Assembly (NCBI RefSeq): GCF_015594845.1
Contig: NZ_JADNRK010000013.1
Span: forward strand, 1-55,254
DNA: 55,254 bases
DNA from: Alkalibacter mobilis
GTDB taxonomy: Bacteria > Bacillota > Clostridia > Eubacteriales > Alkalibacteraceae
Reading direction: 5' to 3'
Part shown: positions 42,062 through 51,100 of the stretch, in pieces
Layout: every line of letters starts with the position of its first letter
How positions within the stretch are numbered: position 1 is the stretch's first letter
The notes under the pieces: generated by a model
Told to the model about the DNA's origin: nothing
What the model saw: the letters and a program-made list of their open reading frames with translations, nothing else
Databases searched by the model: none
Position numbers and translations under genes: made by a program

Positions 42062-43663
42062 TCAAACCGTCCATTTCAGATAAAACAGAACTGTCGAAAA
42101 AAACAGTAATATGGACAGGCACACACCGTTAAAGGACAGCTCCAGGGAATTTATCAATGAAAGGTATTTCTTCTTTTTTAATAAACCCTGGTATATGCCC
42201 ACACTAATCATGAGAGATGCCGCAAACACCAGAACTTTCAGCCAATAAGACAAGGGATCTACGGCAATTCCCACATCGAATACAATCATTATTACGTTTC
42301 TTGCAAAAAGTCCTCCTGCAAGACAGAGAAAACCTAAAAAGACTACCACGGAATTTTTAAACATACTTTCCTTGAATTTAATTGACTTTGGAGAATTCCC
42401 CGGAAAAATCTGAGAATACTTGACAAATGAAATTATTGTCCCAAGGTTTATGAAAACCAAGGCATACTCGACCCAACTGCCTTTTGCTCCATAAGCTATC
42501 AAGTATTTGGATATGCTTCCATTGAAAAGTGGTGCACCTGTTATTCCAAATATTGCAAATATAGTGGCATACCCCACTGCCGGCATTCTCTTAAGCACAC
42601 CTCTTATTTCATATATATTTCTGGTCTTGTATTCATCAATTATCATTCCTGCGGTCAGAAACAATGTTGATTTAAATATGGCGTGATTCAATATATGATA
42701 TACAGATCCCCAGTAGGTTTGCATCTTTCCAACGCTCAGACCCATCATGATCAATCCAATTTGTGACACAGTGTGATATGCGAGTATCAGTTTCAAATCT
42801 TTCTGTGTTATAGCCAAAACAAATCCTATGACAGCCGTAATAAATCCTGTAAAAAGAAATAGTTCAGATGTATCGATTGTCGGTGCAAAGGCAATTTGTA
42901 TCCGTATAAACAAATATACCCCAATTTTGACGTACAAACCCGAAAGAAGCGCAGATACTGAGCTTGGAGCACTTGGTGTGCCATGAGCTTTGGGCAACCA
43001 GCTAAAAAGAGGCATCAGTGCACTTTTCAAACTTACTGCAGTTATTATAAATGCATATGGTAGAATTATCACCTCGGGATCGTCAAGATTCTCTACTGCG
43101 ATTTTAACAGCGTGCAAGTCGATAACACCCAAGCGTTTGTATAAAATCCCCAATCCAAACAGAAAAAATGACATTCCAACAATATTTATCAATAGGTACA
43201 TAGTACCGTCATAAATCGATCTTCCATCTCTTTTATACATTATCAAAATGCTTATTATTACAGTGGAGACTTCAATCAAAACAAAAATATTAAAAAGATC
43301 GTTAGAGAGAAAAATACCAATAATCAGTCCTTCCAGGGACGTAAATAAAAAATGGAATAATCCGTCTGAATATGAATCCTTATAATTAAAAAGCAAGGTC
43401 GCTAGAAAAATAAACGTGGTTAAAAACACCATGGATGCCGCAAGCAAATCAGAACGCAGGGTTATTCCCATATAGTCACCCCACCCTCCCACGTTCTGAG
43501 TAAATTCTCCCACCGTTCTCACATGATAAAAATTCATCGTTGCACCTGCAAGCATCAGAATGTGCAACAACAGAATCAATTTTTTAGAAATCTTAACAGA
43601 TAAAATCGTAGCCAGGCTTCCTACTATTACAGGGAATAAAACCAACCAGAATAAATTAATCAT
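42062..43663 (-). CDS. mrpD: Na+/H+ antiporter subunit D (MrpD/MbhH type)
   Basis: A 533-residue, 14-helix proton-pumping subunit of the NuoN/MrpD family. Conserved features are the helix-5 glutamate (NIFVLIEVSTVIISILI), the helix-7 lysine (SLKSALMPLFSWLPKAHG), TPSAPSSVSALLSGLYVKIG and the histidine helix KLILAYHTVSQIGLIMMGL. It is the only large antiporter subunit in this operon. It is last of eight genes. Confidence 0.92.
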   Translation of the reverse strand: MINLFWLVLFPVIVGSLATILSVKISKKLILLLHILMLAGATMNFYHVRTVGEFTQNVGGWGDYMGITLRSDLLAASMVFLTTFIFLATLLFNYKDSYSDGLFHFLFTSLEGLIIGIFLSNDLFNIFVLIEVSTVIISILIMYKRDGRSIYDGTMYLLINIVGMSFFLFGLGILYKRLGVIDLHAVKIAVENLDDPEVIILPYAFIITAVSLKSALMPLFSWLPKAHGTPSAPSSVSALLSGLYVKIGVYLFIRIQIAFAPTIDTSELFLFTGFITAVIGFVLAITQKDLKLILAYHTVSQIGLIMMGLSVGKMQTYWGSVYHILNHAIFKSTLFLTAGMIIDEYKTRNIYEIRGVLKRMPAVGYATIFAIFGITGAPLFNGSISKYLIAYGAKGSWVEYALVFINLGTIISFVKYSQIFPGNSPKSIKFKESMFKNSVVVFLGFLCLAGGLFARNVIMIVFDVGIAVDPLSYWLKVLVFAASLMISVGIYQGLLKKKKYLSLINSLELSFNGVCLSILLFFSTVLFYLKWTV

Positions 43664-43695
43664 CCATCATCCACCTCTTGCTCTAAAGTCATTTC

Positions 43696-44055
43696 TTATT
43701 TGCTTCTCTTTTTTCTAATTTTTTCCCAATTGGTCGAACCATATCTGTGATATAGGTGTATAAACATAGTCAAACCGGCGGCCGTTACTCCAATACCAAT
43801 GACTATGTCCGTGATCATCAAGGCTTGCGGCAAAGGATCGGCCACTGTAAGGATCCCATTTAGATCTCCTATTGGTGGGGCGCTGGCCTCGTCAACACCT
43901 GCCGACACAAAATACAAAATTGTAGCAACCTGCATTATTCCCAGGGATATTATAGATTTAACGATATTTCGTCTTGCTATCAAACCGTAAACACCTAAAA
44001 AGAATAAAATTATACTCACATTTTCGCTGTTTATAAATTCAATTAAATCCATCAT
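43696..44055 (-). CDS. mrpC: Na+/H+ antiporter subunit C (MrpC/MbhG, NuoK-like)
   Basis: The 119-residue, three-helix NuoK homologue has GVYGLIARRNIVKSIISLGI and the conserved PLPQALMITDIVIGIGVTA segment with an acidic residue in helix 3. Its start overlaps the mrpB stop; ATG at 44052 is an alternative with better spacing to AAGGTGG. Confidence 0.93.
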   Translation of the reverse strand: MMDLIEFINSENVSIILFFLGVYGLIARRNIVKSIISLGIMQVATILYFVSAGVDEASAPPIGDLNGILTVADPLPQALMITDIVIGIGVTAAGLTMFIHLYHRYGSTNWEKIRKKRSK

Positions 44056-44441
44056 TTACCACCTTCATAAAAAACAAATCTGAAAAATATTATAGTCAAA
44101 CCGCTGGCAACTTTTAAACCTATCAACAAATTCATTAAAATCAGGTATGTTAAGTGTACAATTTCAATTCTTGATTGTTCGGACGAAAATAAAAACAATG
44201 TCGGTACCATTACAATACAAAAAAAGAGAACTTTTTCAGCAACGCGCAAAGATTTAATTTTTAAATTTTTATCAGGAGAAACCAAATATCTGCTGATAAA
44301 AACTGAAGCCAGGATGGCCCCTCCTTGAAATCCGCCTCCTGGACTGGAATGTCCGTTTAGAATTACATAGAAGCCAAACATTATGATCAGTGGATAGATA
44401 AGACCGGTCATTCTTGCAATAATTTCTGAATTATTGTTCAT
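44052..44441 (-). CDS. mrpB: Na+/H+ antiporter subunit B (MrpB/MnhB)
   Basis: The 129-residue, four-helix MnhB protein carries the signature GHSSPGGGFQGGAILAS. ATG at 44441 has GGAGG at 7 bases; it begins inside the end of the previous gene (11-bp overlap), implying coupling. Confidence 0.93.
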   Translation of the reverse strand: MNNNSEIIARMTGLIYPLIIMFGFYVILNGHSSPGGGFQGGAILASVFISRYLVSPDKNLKIKSLRVAEKVLFFCIVMVPTLFLFSSEQSRIEIVHLTYLILMNLLIGLKVASGLTIIFFRFVFYEGGK

Positions 44442-44697
44442 CGTCACGCCTCCATGAAAAATTTATGACCGCAGTAACACTTACAAGTAAAATCAGAGTT
44501 TCAAAGATACTGTCGAACATTCTGTAATTAAGATAAATTGCAGCAACAGCATTCTCTGCAAAGGTATCTTTTTTAAAATTTTCTATGTAATATTTTGCCG
44601 CAGGCGAATCTGCGAAATGACTTGTGTCATTATAAATAAATATAACACTTAGAGCCACCAACATGCAGACCGTAAACACAATTGCTCTTCTTTTCAA
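44431..44697 (-). CDS. MbhE-like antiporter subunit (MrpA C-terminal portion)
   Basis: An 88-residue protein with two helices (6-22, 62-79) around a polar segment, KDTFAENAVAAIYLNYRMFDSIFET. This resembles the extreme C-terminal part of MrpA and the separate MbhE subunit of membrane-bound hydrogenases. Its start overlaps the previous stop by 4 bp. Confidence 0.8.
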   Translation of the reverse strand: MKRRAIVFTVCMLVALSVIFIYNDTSHFADSPAAKYYIENFKKDTFAENAVAAIYLNYRMFDSIFETLILLVSVTAVINFSWRRDDEQ

Positions 44698-45242
44698 TTC
44701 TTGTCACCTGCCTCGAATTTGATAAACTCTGTTTTCAATAATTCGTTGGGATTCTCACACATGTGCGCTTCCAAGGCATCCAACTGGTAATCTTCCGCAT
44801 TTCCGTAAAGTCTTACTTGGTCATAATCCTGATGGATCAACAAATCGAAGTTTTCTTCAGCCAAGACTTTTTTATAGTCTTCGGTCGTATAAATTATTTG
44901 CGGTTCCATTTCCTTGCGGACAAAAAAGGATTCCACTTCTCTAAGTATTTGGGCTCTACCTCTTATTATGTAACCGTCCCTTATTTGATTGTAGTTCGCA
45001 TTGGTATAATATATGGTAAACACCCGGTATTTTTTTAAAGCCACCAGGTATAATACCGTGGATATCGCACTTCCTATTACGGCTTCCGCAATTGCTACAT
45101 CAGGGGCTCCGTACAATAGATAAACAAAAGAACTCACCAATGAAAATATGCCAAGATATATGACAGATCTTCTCAACTTTTGCGTGTTCAATGCTATAAA
45201 TGCCAAAACCACCATCAATATCAGAAATATCTTCTCAGTCAT
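44694..45242 (-). CDS. DUF4040/MbhD-like antiporter subunit with soluble C-terminal extension
   Basis: The first ~85 residues are a DUF4040 membrane unit (three helices, with the conserved YGAPDVAIAEAVIGSAISTVLYL), equivalent to part of the MrpA C-terminus or MbhD. About 95 hydrophilic residues follow with no family I recognise (REVESFFVRKEMEPQIIYTT, DLLIHQDYDQVRLYG); MbhD proteins are usually much shorter. This tail looks like a small cytoplasmic alpha/beta domain, possibly regulatory. ATG at 45242 has GGAG upstream. Confidence 0.78.
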   Translation of the reverse strand: MTEKIFLILMVVLAFIALNTQKLRRSVIYLGIFSLVSSFVYLLYGAPDVAIAEAVIGSAISTVLYLVALKKYRVFTIYYTNANYNQIRDGYIIRGRAQILREVESFFVRKEMEPQIIYTTEDYKKVLAEENFDLLIHQDYDQVRLYGNAEDYQLDALEAHMCENPNELLKTEFIKFEAGDKN

Positions 45243-45243
45243 A

Positions 45244-45540
45244 CTAATTCTCCTTACCCGTTTTATAGCCACTTAAATAAGCCGATCTGGCTATGGCATG
45301 GGTTGAAAGCGGATTGGTGATTATTGCCAGCAAACATATCAGCATTATCTTCATGGTAGAGTAACTTATACCAGTCCTAAACATCAAACCTACCATTATC
45401 GTCAGAAACCCTACTGTTTCAACTTTGGAAGATATCAAAATCCGCGCATAGAAATCCTTGAATCTAAAAATACCGATGATCCCAAAAATCATAAAACCAA
45501 GAGATACAAAAATCAATAAATTTGATATGATGATGTTCAT
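45244..45540 (-). CDS. mrpG: Na+/H+ antiporter subunit G (MrpG/MbhC)
   Basis: The 98-residue, three-helix MnhG/PhaG family protein has GIIGIFRFKDFYARILISSKVETVG and ITNPLSTHAIARSAY. Its start overlaps the mrpF stop. Confidence 0.92.
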   Translation of the reverse strand: MNIIISNLLIFVSLGFMIFGIIGIFRFKDFYARILISSKVETVGFLTIMVGLMFRTGISYSTMKIMLICLLAIITNPLSTHAIARSAYLSGYKTGKEN

Positions 45541-45800
45541 TAAAACTCCCCTTTTTTTTCAACGAACCTGGCTATAAGAATAGTCCCTATGAAGCCAAGA
45601 ACCGAGTATGCCAAGGCAACATCCATCAAATAAGTCCTTTCAGTCAACACAGCAAGAATAATTATAGACATTATTATTTTGGCCGATATCATGTTCAAAC
45701 CCAGCAATCTGTCCCAAATCGTCGGGCCAATTATCACCCTGACAAGTACAAGTGCCGTCAAAATAGAGATAACTGTCAAAACAGCTTCCAGAACATTCAT
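45540..45800 (-). CDS. mrpF: Na+/H+ antiporter subunit F (MrpF/MbhB)
   Basis: The 86-residue, three-helix MnhF family protein has RVIIGPTIWDRLLGLNMISAKI and a conserved acidic helix YLMDVALAYSVLGFIGTI. Overlaps mrpE by 4 bp. Confidence 0.92.
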   Translation of the reverse strand: MNVLEAVLTVISILTALVLVRVIIGPTIWDRLLGLNMISAKIIMSIIILAVLTERTYLMDVALAYSVLGFIGTILIARFVEKKGEF

Positions 45801-46288
45801 TCTCTTATCCCTCCAAGTATTTTCTCAAATTCCGAACATGTTTCAGAATCGATTGCGATAGTTCCGATATTGTCTTTTTCAAAACTCAATATTTTGAGTT
45901 TGCTGCCATTTTTGTCTATTGTCACGGTTCCCGGAGTCAAGGTTATGGCGTTTGCCAATAAACATATGGATAATTCATCGTTCAGGCATGAAGTATATTC
46001 AGAAATTCGCACATCGTATTCTTTTTTAATAATTTTACCAATGGCGGAGAAGCCTGATTTATAAATTTGAAAAATCAAATATACAAGATATTTGATGACC
46101 GATTTAATATTTAGGGAATAGTGATCGACATACTCTTCTTCGAGAAGATAATAATTGGCAAAGAAAATTGAAAAAATTGACAGAATCAGGCCTGTGACGA
46201 TTTGAGTTGCTCCGGCTTTTTCGTTTAATATTATCCAAATCAAGGTAAAAATAAAAATCATTGAAAAGTACCCTGTGATTTTTTTCAT
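45797..46288 (-). CDS. mrpE: Na+/H+ antiporter subunit E (MrpE/MbhA)
   Basis: The 163-residue MnhE protein has two N-terminal helices and a cytoplasmic domain with LLANAITLTPGTVTID, the family hallmark. It is first of the eight-gene operon and has AAGGATG before its ATG and a promoter at 46331-46360. Confidence 0.92.
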   Translation of the reverse strand: MKKITGYFSMIFIFTLIWIILNEKAGATQIVTGLILSIFSIFFANYYLLEEEYVDHYSLNIKSVIKYLVYLIFQIYKSGFSAIGKIIKKEYDVRISEYTSCLNDELSICLLANAITLTPGTVTIDKNGSKLKILSFEKDNIGTIAIDSETCSEFEKILGGIRE

Positions 46289-46330
46289 CCAATCATCCTT
46301 TTGATTTGTCTTAAGTTAAGTTCATATGTA

Positions 46331-46360
46331 ATTTTATAAAATCGGCAATACAGATGTCAA
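46331..46360 (-). promoter_or_regulatory. Promoter of the mrp operon
   Basis: Minus strand -35 TTGACA (46355-46360), 18-bp spacer, -10 TAAAAT (46331-46336); TATAAA with a 16-bp spacer is an overlapping alternative. Confidence 0.62.
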
Positions 46361-46377
46361 CGTTTTTAGATACAATA

Positions 46378-46401
46378 AAAGACGACCTTTTTGTCGCCTT
46401 C
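46378..46401 (-). terminator. Terminator of pst-phoU
   Basis: AAGGCGAC/GGTCGTCTT stem (one G-T pair) around an A-rich loop, then TTTATTG on the minus strand, about 30 bp after the phoU stop. Confidence 0.68.
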
Positions 46402-46429
46402 TATCAAAACGTATATTTTAAAAATCATT

Positions 46430-47077
46430 TTAAAATTTTACTCTTTCTCCCGTTTCCATATATATAAGTCTTTCACATATGTTGGTAGCATGATCAGCAA
46501 TTCTTTCCAGATAGCGCCCTACCAGTATATGCCCTATCACACGATCTTCATTTTTTTCATTTTGACTTATGGTAAACAGCAACTGTCTGTAAATCTTTTC
46601 GTACAATTCGTCTACCGTTTCATCTCTTTCAGCGGTTTTGGCAGCCAACTTGACGTCCTGGGTAAAATATGCCTTTATACTGTCATTAAGCATGGTTTTG
46701 ACTTCTTCTTCCATTTGGATGATCCCAGGAATTATTTCCATGTAGCTGCTTTTGTTGATTTCAATGACGACTTCAGCAATATTACAGCTGTAATCACCGA
46801 TCCGTTCCAAATCGGTGACAACTTTTAGAATTGCCAGCAATCTTCTTAAATCCGATGCCACCGGACTCTGAGTGGCTGCAAAGCTGACACACAAGTCTTC
46901 TATTTCTTGCTCAAGGTCATTTATTTTAATGTCTTCTTCGATTATTTTTCTTGCCTTGTCTACATTTTGATCAGCAAAAGCACTTATTGCATTTTCAATA
47001 CTGACTTCGACCAAGTGACTCATATTTATTATTTTTTCGTTGATCTGCTGTATCTGGGTTAACATTTTATCTCTCAT
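46430..47077 (-). CDS. phoU: Phosphate transport regulator PhoU
   Basis: The 215-residue, all-helical PhoU protein has two repeated three-helix bundles with the metal-binding E/DxxxD patterns (RRLLAILKVVTDLERIGDY and GRYLERIADHATNICE). It links PstSCAB activity to the PhoR sensor and restrains phosphate uptake. Last gene of the pst operon. Confidence 0.94.
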   Translation of the reverse strand: MRDKMLTQIQQINEKIINMSHLVEVSIENAISAFADQNVDKARKIIEEDIKINDLEQEIEDLCVSFAATQSPVASDLRRLLAILKVVTDLERIGDYSCNIAEVVIEINKSSYMEIIPGIIQMEEEVKTMLNDSIKAYFTQDVKLAAKTAERDETVDELYEKIYRQLLFTISQNEKNEDRVIGHILVGRYLERIADHATNICERLIYMETGERVKF

Positions 47078-47092
47078 GGCTTATCTCCTTTA

Positions 47093-47887
47093 TCATCCAA
47101 ATCTTCCAGTTATGTAATCTTCGGTTTTTTTGTCTTTGGGATTAGAAAAAATTACCGATGTCGAATCATATTCTATCAATTCTCCCATTAAAAAGAATGC
47201 CGTCTTGTCAGAAATCCGGGCTGCTTGTTGCATAGAGTGTGTTACGATGCTTATGGTGTAATCTTTTTTCAGACTTTCGATCAATTCTTCTATTTTAAAA
47301 GTCGCTATGGGATCCAATGCGGAAGTAGGTTCATCCATAAGAATCACATCTGGTTGAACTGCCAAACATCTAGCGATGCAGAGCCTTTGTTGTTGACCGC
47401 CGGACAATCCATAAGCATTGTCATTCAACCTGTCTTTTACTTCGTCCCACAACGCTGCACTCCTGAGACTACTTTCAGCGATTTCCATCAAAAGACCTTT
47501 GTCTTTTATGCCATGGATTTTGGGGCCGTATACAACATTTTCAAATATAGACTTAGGAAAGGGATTCGGTTTTTGAAAAACCATTCCCACTTTGGTTCTC
47601 AACTCTTCCACTTTTACAGATTTGTCAAAGATATTGTCTCCATGATACAAAATCTCACCTGTAGTTCTCACGATTGGTATGTTTTCGACCATCCTGTTTA
47701 AAGTCTTTATAAAAGTTGATTTTCCACAACCCGACGGCCCAATGATAGCAGTGACTTTATTTTCTTCAATTTCCATATTTATATCTTTTAGAGCCTGATC
47801 TTCACCATACCAAAGGTTTAATCCCCTGACGTCATAAACAGCCTCTTTCTTTTTTTCGTTTGCAATCGACAATTGATTTTCCTCCAT
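47093..47887 (-). CDS. pstB: Phosphate ABC transporter ATPase
   Basis: The 264-residue ATPase has Walker A ([19 protein letters not shown]), signature [16 protein letters not shown], Walker B ([13 protein letters not shown]) and the PstB-typical [10 protein letters not shown]-terminus. Its start overlaps the pstA stop by one base. Confidence 0.97.
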   Translation of the reverse strand: MEENQLSIANEKKKEAVYDVRGLNLWYGEDQALKDINMEIEENKVTAIIGPSGCGKSTFIKTLNRMVENIPIVRTTGEILYHGDNIFDKSVKVEELRTKVGMVFQKPNPFPKSIFENVVYGPKIHGIKDKGLLMEIAESSLRSAALWDEVKDRLNDNAYGLSGGQQQRLCIARCLAVQPDVILMDEPTSALDPIATFKIEELIESLKKDYTISIVTHSMQQAARISDKTAFFLMGELIEYDSTSVIFSNPKDKKTEDYITGRFG

Positions 47888-48831
47888 TAAAATTTTTTCT
47901 GAAATTTATTTCTGATTATTATTGCTGCTGAGTTCATTATGAACAGCACCCCCAGTAAAACTACGATCGTTGCGGCTGCGAGATTGGCGTATTCGGGAGT
48001 AAGCACAGTATCGAGTGTCCAATAATATATTTGTATCGGCAATGCGGTAAAGTCATCCATGATCCCTGTTGGGATTTTTAGGATCAACGTAGGTATACCC
48101 AAAACTACCAAGGGTGCAGTTTCTCCTATAGCTCTTGATATTGCCAAAATCGAACCAGTTAATATCCCCGGCAGGGCAACCGGAAGCACGACCTTTCTCA
48201 CTGTAGTCCATTTGTTTGCGCCTAATGCATAGGAAGCATCCCTTAAAAATCCTGGCACGGCTCTTATGGCCTCCTGGCTGGCTACTACTACTATAGGTAG
48301 TACCAGTAAGGACATTGTCAATCCTCCAGCCAAGATACTCGAACCCAGATTTAAAATTCGACCAAATACGCTTAATCCCAGCAAGCCAAATATTACTGAT
48401 GGAACACTGGCCAAATTTGTTATGTTGACCTTTATAAAGTTTGCAATTTTCCCTTTGTTGGAGTATTCCTCAAGGTATATGGCAGTTGATACCCCCAATA
48501 CCAACGTAACCGGGATTACTATCAGCATAAGATAAACAGAGCCTATCAAAGCTCCTCTAATTCCAGCCTTCTCCGGAAAAATCGACAAATTATTTGTAAG
48601 GAATTTAACATTTAACCAGCCTAAACTTTCGCTTATAATATCAAAAAGCAGTATTCCCAAAACGACCAGGGCAAAAACAGCTGATAGTGAAAATAAATGT
48701 CTGGAAAATCGGCTTAAAAATATTCTGTTTTTCATTCTTTTTTTATTAATATTAAATTTTGGCAGTTTTGCTCCGGCATTTTTTTTAAGCATCCTGCTGT
48801 CTTTTCCAATTAAATTACCATCTTTAAACAT
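47887..48831 (-). CDS. pstA: Phosphate ABC transporter permease PstA
   Basis: The 314-residue permease has six helices and the permease loop [22 protein letters not shown], with [16 protein letters not shown], the PstA signature. It begins 1 bp after the pstC stop region and forms the channel with PstC. Confidence 0.95.
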   Translation of the reverse strand: MFKDGNLIGKDSRMLKKNAGAKLPKFNINKKRMKNRIFLSRFSRHLFSLSAVFALVVLGILLFDIISESLGWLNVKFLTNNLSIFPEKAGIRGALIGSVYLMLIVIPVTLVLGVSTAIYLEEYSNKGKIANFIKVNITNLASVPSVIFGLLGLSVFGRILNLGSSILAGGLTMSLLVLPIVVVASQEAIRAVPGFLRDASYALGANKWTTVRKVVLPVALPGILTGSILAISRAIGETAPLVVLGIPTLILKIPTGIMDDFTALPIQIYYWTLDTVLTPEYANLAAATIVVLLGVLFIMNSAAIIIRNKFQKKF

Positions 48832-48832
48832 C

Positions 48833-49756
48833 TTAATACTCCTCCCTGTATTTTCGGGATATGTGTTGAGCGATCAGGTTAATGATCATTGTGAATATAA
48901 ATAATATCAAACCTACGGCATATAAACTGTAGTAACCCGTTGTCCCGCTCGCCGCATCTCCACTTGTAAATTCCACAATATAGGATGTCATAGTCTGCAT
49001 GGACTGGGTTATGTCCAGGGTGAAATTCTTCGAGCTACCGCTGGCTATAGTAACTATCATGGTTTCACCTATAGCTCTTGATATTGCAAGTACGATAGAC
49101 GACAGTATCCCTGAAATGGAAGCGGGTATGACCACTTTAAGAGCTACCTCAAGTTTTGTGGAACCAAGACCCAACGCTCCCTCACGCATGATTTCAGGAA
49201 CCGCATTCATTGCATCTTCAGAAAGGGATGCCACCAATGGTATTATCATTATTCCCATTACGATTCCGGGACTCAAGGCATTTTTTGCTTCCAATGAAGG
49301 TATTATCTGCATCAGCAGTGGTGTTACAAATGAATAGGCAAAAAAACCGTATACTATAGTTGGAATACCTGCAAGAACTTCCAAAATGGGTTTCAAAATC
49401 TTGCGGGACCTTGAAGAAGCATATTGGCTCAGATAAATCGCTGCTGAGAGGCCGACAGGAACGGCAACTGCTATTGCAATTAGCGTTGTCATCAATGTTC
49501 CCGTTATTAATGGCAAAATTCCAAAAGACGGATCCGCTTTCAAAGGCGCCAGTTCAGTACTGAATATTTCTTTTAAAGGTACTTCTGCAAAAAATTTGAC
49601 TGCGTCCACAATCAAGGTCAAAACTATGCCGAAAGTCGTAGCCACAGACAACGAAGCCATGACCAGAAAAAAAGTGGGCATTACCTTGTCCGTGGTATTT
49701 TTCTTTTTTGTTAAGTTGTCATTAATTATTTTTCTTACTTTGATTTTATCATTCAC
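48833..49756 (-). CDS. pstC: Phosphate ABC transporter permease PstC
   Basis: The 307-residue permease starts at GTG 49756, with GGAGG 7 bases upstream; the longer frame upstream has no ribosome site and would run into the pstS-pstC hairpin region. Motifs are DAMNAVPEIMREGALGLGSTK and [17 protein letters not shown]. Confidence 0.93.
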   Translation of the reverse strand: MNDKIKVRKIINDNLTKKKNTTDKVMPTFFLVMASLSVATTFGIVLTLIVDAVKFFAEVPLKEIFSTELAPLKADPSFGILPLITGTLMTTLIAIAVAVPVGLSAAIYLSQYASSRSRKILKPILEVLAGIPTIVYGFFAYSFVTPLLMQIIPSLEAKNALSPGIVMGIMIIPLVASLSEDAMNAVPEIMREGALGLGSTKLEVALKVVIPASISGILSSIVLAISRAIGETMIVTIASGSSKNFTLDITQSMQTMTSYIVEFTSGDAASGTTGYYSLYAVGLILFIFTMIINLIAQHISRKYREEY

Positions 49757-49808
49757 TTGGCTACCTCCAAAAATACTTGAACTTATTACAGCAAAAAATC
49801 CCAAAGAT

Positions 49809-49828
49809 GAGAGGACACTTGTCCCCTC
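49809..49828 (-). other. Stem-loop between pstS and pstC
   Basis: GAGAGGACA and TGTCCCCTC form a 9-bp inverted repeat directly after the pstS stop. Bacillus subtilis has an RNA structure at this place that leaves pstS mRNA in excess; the same is likely here. Confidence 0.6.
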
Positions 49829-49843
49829 ACCTAATGGAATGAC

Positions 49844-50818
49844 TTACTTCAAATTCTCCAATTTGGCAGCATACTCTTCGTATACTGAATCCGGAAGAGG
49901 TGCAAATCCATTTTCACCAGCAAGTTTAGGTGCTCCTTCAGATGATACGATGTATTTGGCAAAATCAAGCACCTGAGGTTTTTCTTTGGCATAATCCAAA
50001 TTGAGGTAAGTGTAAACCAATCTGGTAAATCCTGCGTAATCCAAATCTTCTCCTATGGTCTCCAACTTTGGTTCTACAGGCCCGTTGCCAAAATCAATGC
50101 TCACAGCTGTCAGCTTGTCTTGATTCGATACGTAGTAGCCGAAGCCAAAGAATGCAATTGCATTTTTGTCTTGAGAGACCAGGTCCACCAAGGTTGAGTA
50201 TTCTTGTTGCAAATTAACTGTGCTGACCATGTCCTGCTCGTCCAGGATAGTTTCATAAAAGAACTCGTAAGTTCCATGATTTTCATTGGGTCCGTAAAAC
50301 TTGATTTCTTCTGCAGGCCATTCAGGTCTTATATCTGACCACAAAACTTTGTCATCTGCCTTGAATTTTCCTGAAAGATACATGTCAATTACCTCTTGTG
50401 CTGTCATCTCAGTAGCCCAGTCATTGTCTTTGTTGATAACCATTGTCAAACCGTCGTATGCAAGTTTGATTTCCATGATATTTTCATCCATCATCCAGCC
50501 TTTGGCTTCCAATTCCTCTATTTCAGTATCTTTGATTTTTCTTGAAGCATCAGATAAATCTGTTTCACCGGGTATGAATTTTTTGAATCCGGCGCTGGAT
50601 CCTGCACGTCCTACTTGAACACTTACTTCTTGCTGCTCATTTACCATATAATTCTCGGCAATATTTGCCATCAACGGATAAACCGTTCCAGATCCATCCA
50701 CTATCACAGCACCTGTAAGCGCATCTGCCGAATCATTGCCGTCGTCATTCTGTCCACATCCTGCCGCAAAAACCAACAAGATCGATGCCAGTAATAATGC
50801 TAGTAATTTTCTTTTCAT
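49844..50818 (-). CDS. pstS: Phosphate-binding lipoprotein PstS
   Basis: The 324-residue lipoprotein (signal MKRKLLALLLASILLVFAAG, lipobox Cys) has the phosphate-binding loops IVDGSGTVYPLM, GRAGSSAGFKKF and FYGPNENHGTYEFF. ATG at 50818 follows AGGAGG at 8 bases; the TTG just before is rejected. Expression is probably induced by phosphate starvation through the Pho box at 50910-50948. Confidence 0.95.
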   Translation of the reverse strand: MKRKLLALLLASILLVFAAGCGQNDDGNDSADALTGAVIVDGSGTVYPLMANIAENYMVNEQQEVSVQVGRAGSSAGFKKFIPGETDLSDASRKIKDTEIEELEAKGWMMDENIMEIKLAYDGLTMVINKDNDWATEMTAQEVIDMYLSGKFKADDKVLWSDIRPEWPAEEIKFYGPNENHGTYEFFYETILDEQDMVSTVNLQQEYSTLVDLVSQDKNAIAFFGFGYYVSNQDKLTAVSIDFGNGPVEPKLETIGEDLDYAGFTRLVYTYLNLDYAKEKPQVLDFAKYIVSSEGAPKLAGENGFAPLPDSVYEEYAAKLENLK

Positions 50819-50883
50819 CAATAAATCCTCCTAAGACTTTAGTCGTTTTTAATTTCAGTACCCTTCTCCTTTGGTACAAAACG

Positions 50884-50889
50884 AGTATA
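50884..50889 (-). promoter_or_regulatory. -10 element of the pst promoter
   Basis: Minus-strand TATACT, 20 bp downstream of the last Pho repeat and with no good -35, as expected for a PhoP-activated promoter. Confidence 0.6.
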
Positions 50890-50909
50890 GCACAGGCATT
50901 GAGGAGTTA

Positions 50910-50948
50910 TGTTTTGTGAAAGTTAATTAATTATTAAGTTTGTGTTAA
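50910..50948 (-). promoter_or_regulatory. Pho box upstream of pstS
   Basis: On the minus strand TTAACA, TTAATA, TTAACT and a weaker AAAACA recur with exact 5-bp gaps, an 11-bp period. This matches the Bacillus PhoP pattern TT(A/C/T)A(C/A)A-N5 and ends about 20 bp upstream of the -10. Confidence 0.85.
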
Positions 50949-51005
50949 GTTGACAAAAGATGCTCCAGTCCTAAAATATAAAATGGATACGCCTTAAGGC
51001 ATCAA

Positions 51006-51100
51006 ATGCAACTGGGATGCTCTCGTATGCAATTATATCCAATTTATTATCTCGATATCATGATGACAGGCATGGATGGTTTAACTTCGATGTTTACGAA
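51006..51100 (+). pseudogene. Possible response-regulator remnant
   Basis: The frame starting at 51006 contains YLDIMMTGMDGLT, very close to the phospho-acceptor region of response regulators (LDIMMPGMDGL). Neither the N-terminal acidic pair nor the later Lys/DNA-binding parts can be read in any frame, and no ribosome site precedes it. It may be a decayed regulator, conceivably a phoP copy beside pst; the match is short. Confidence 0.3.
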
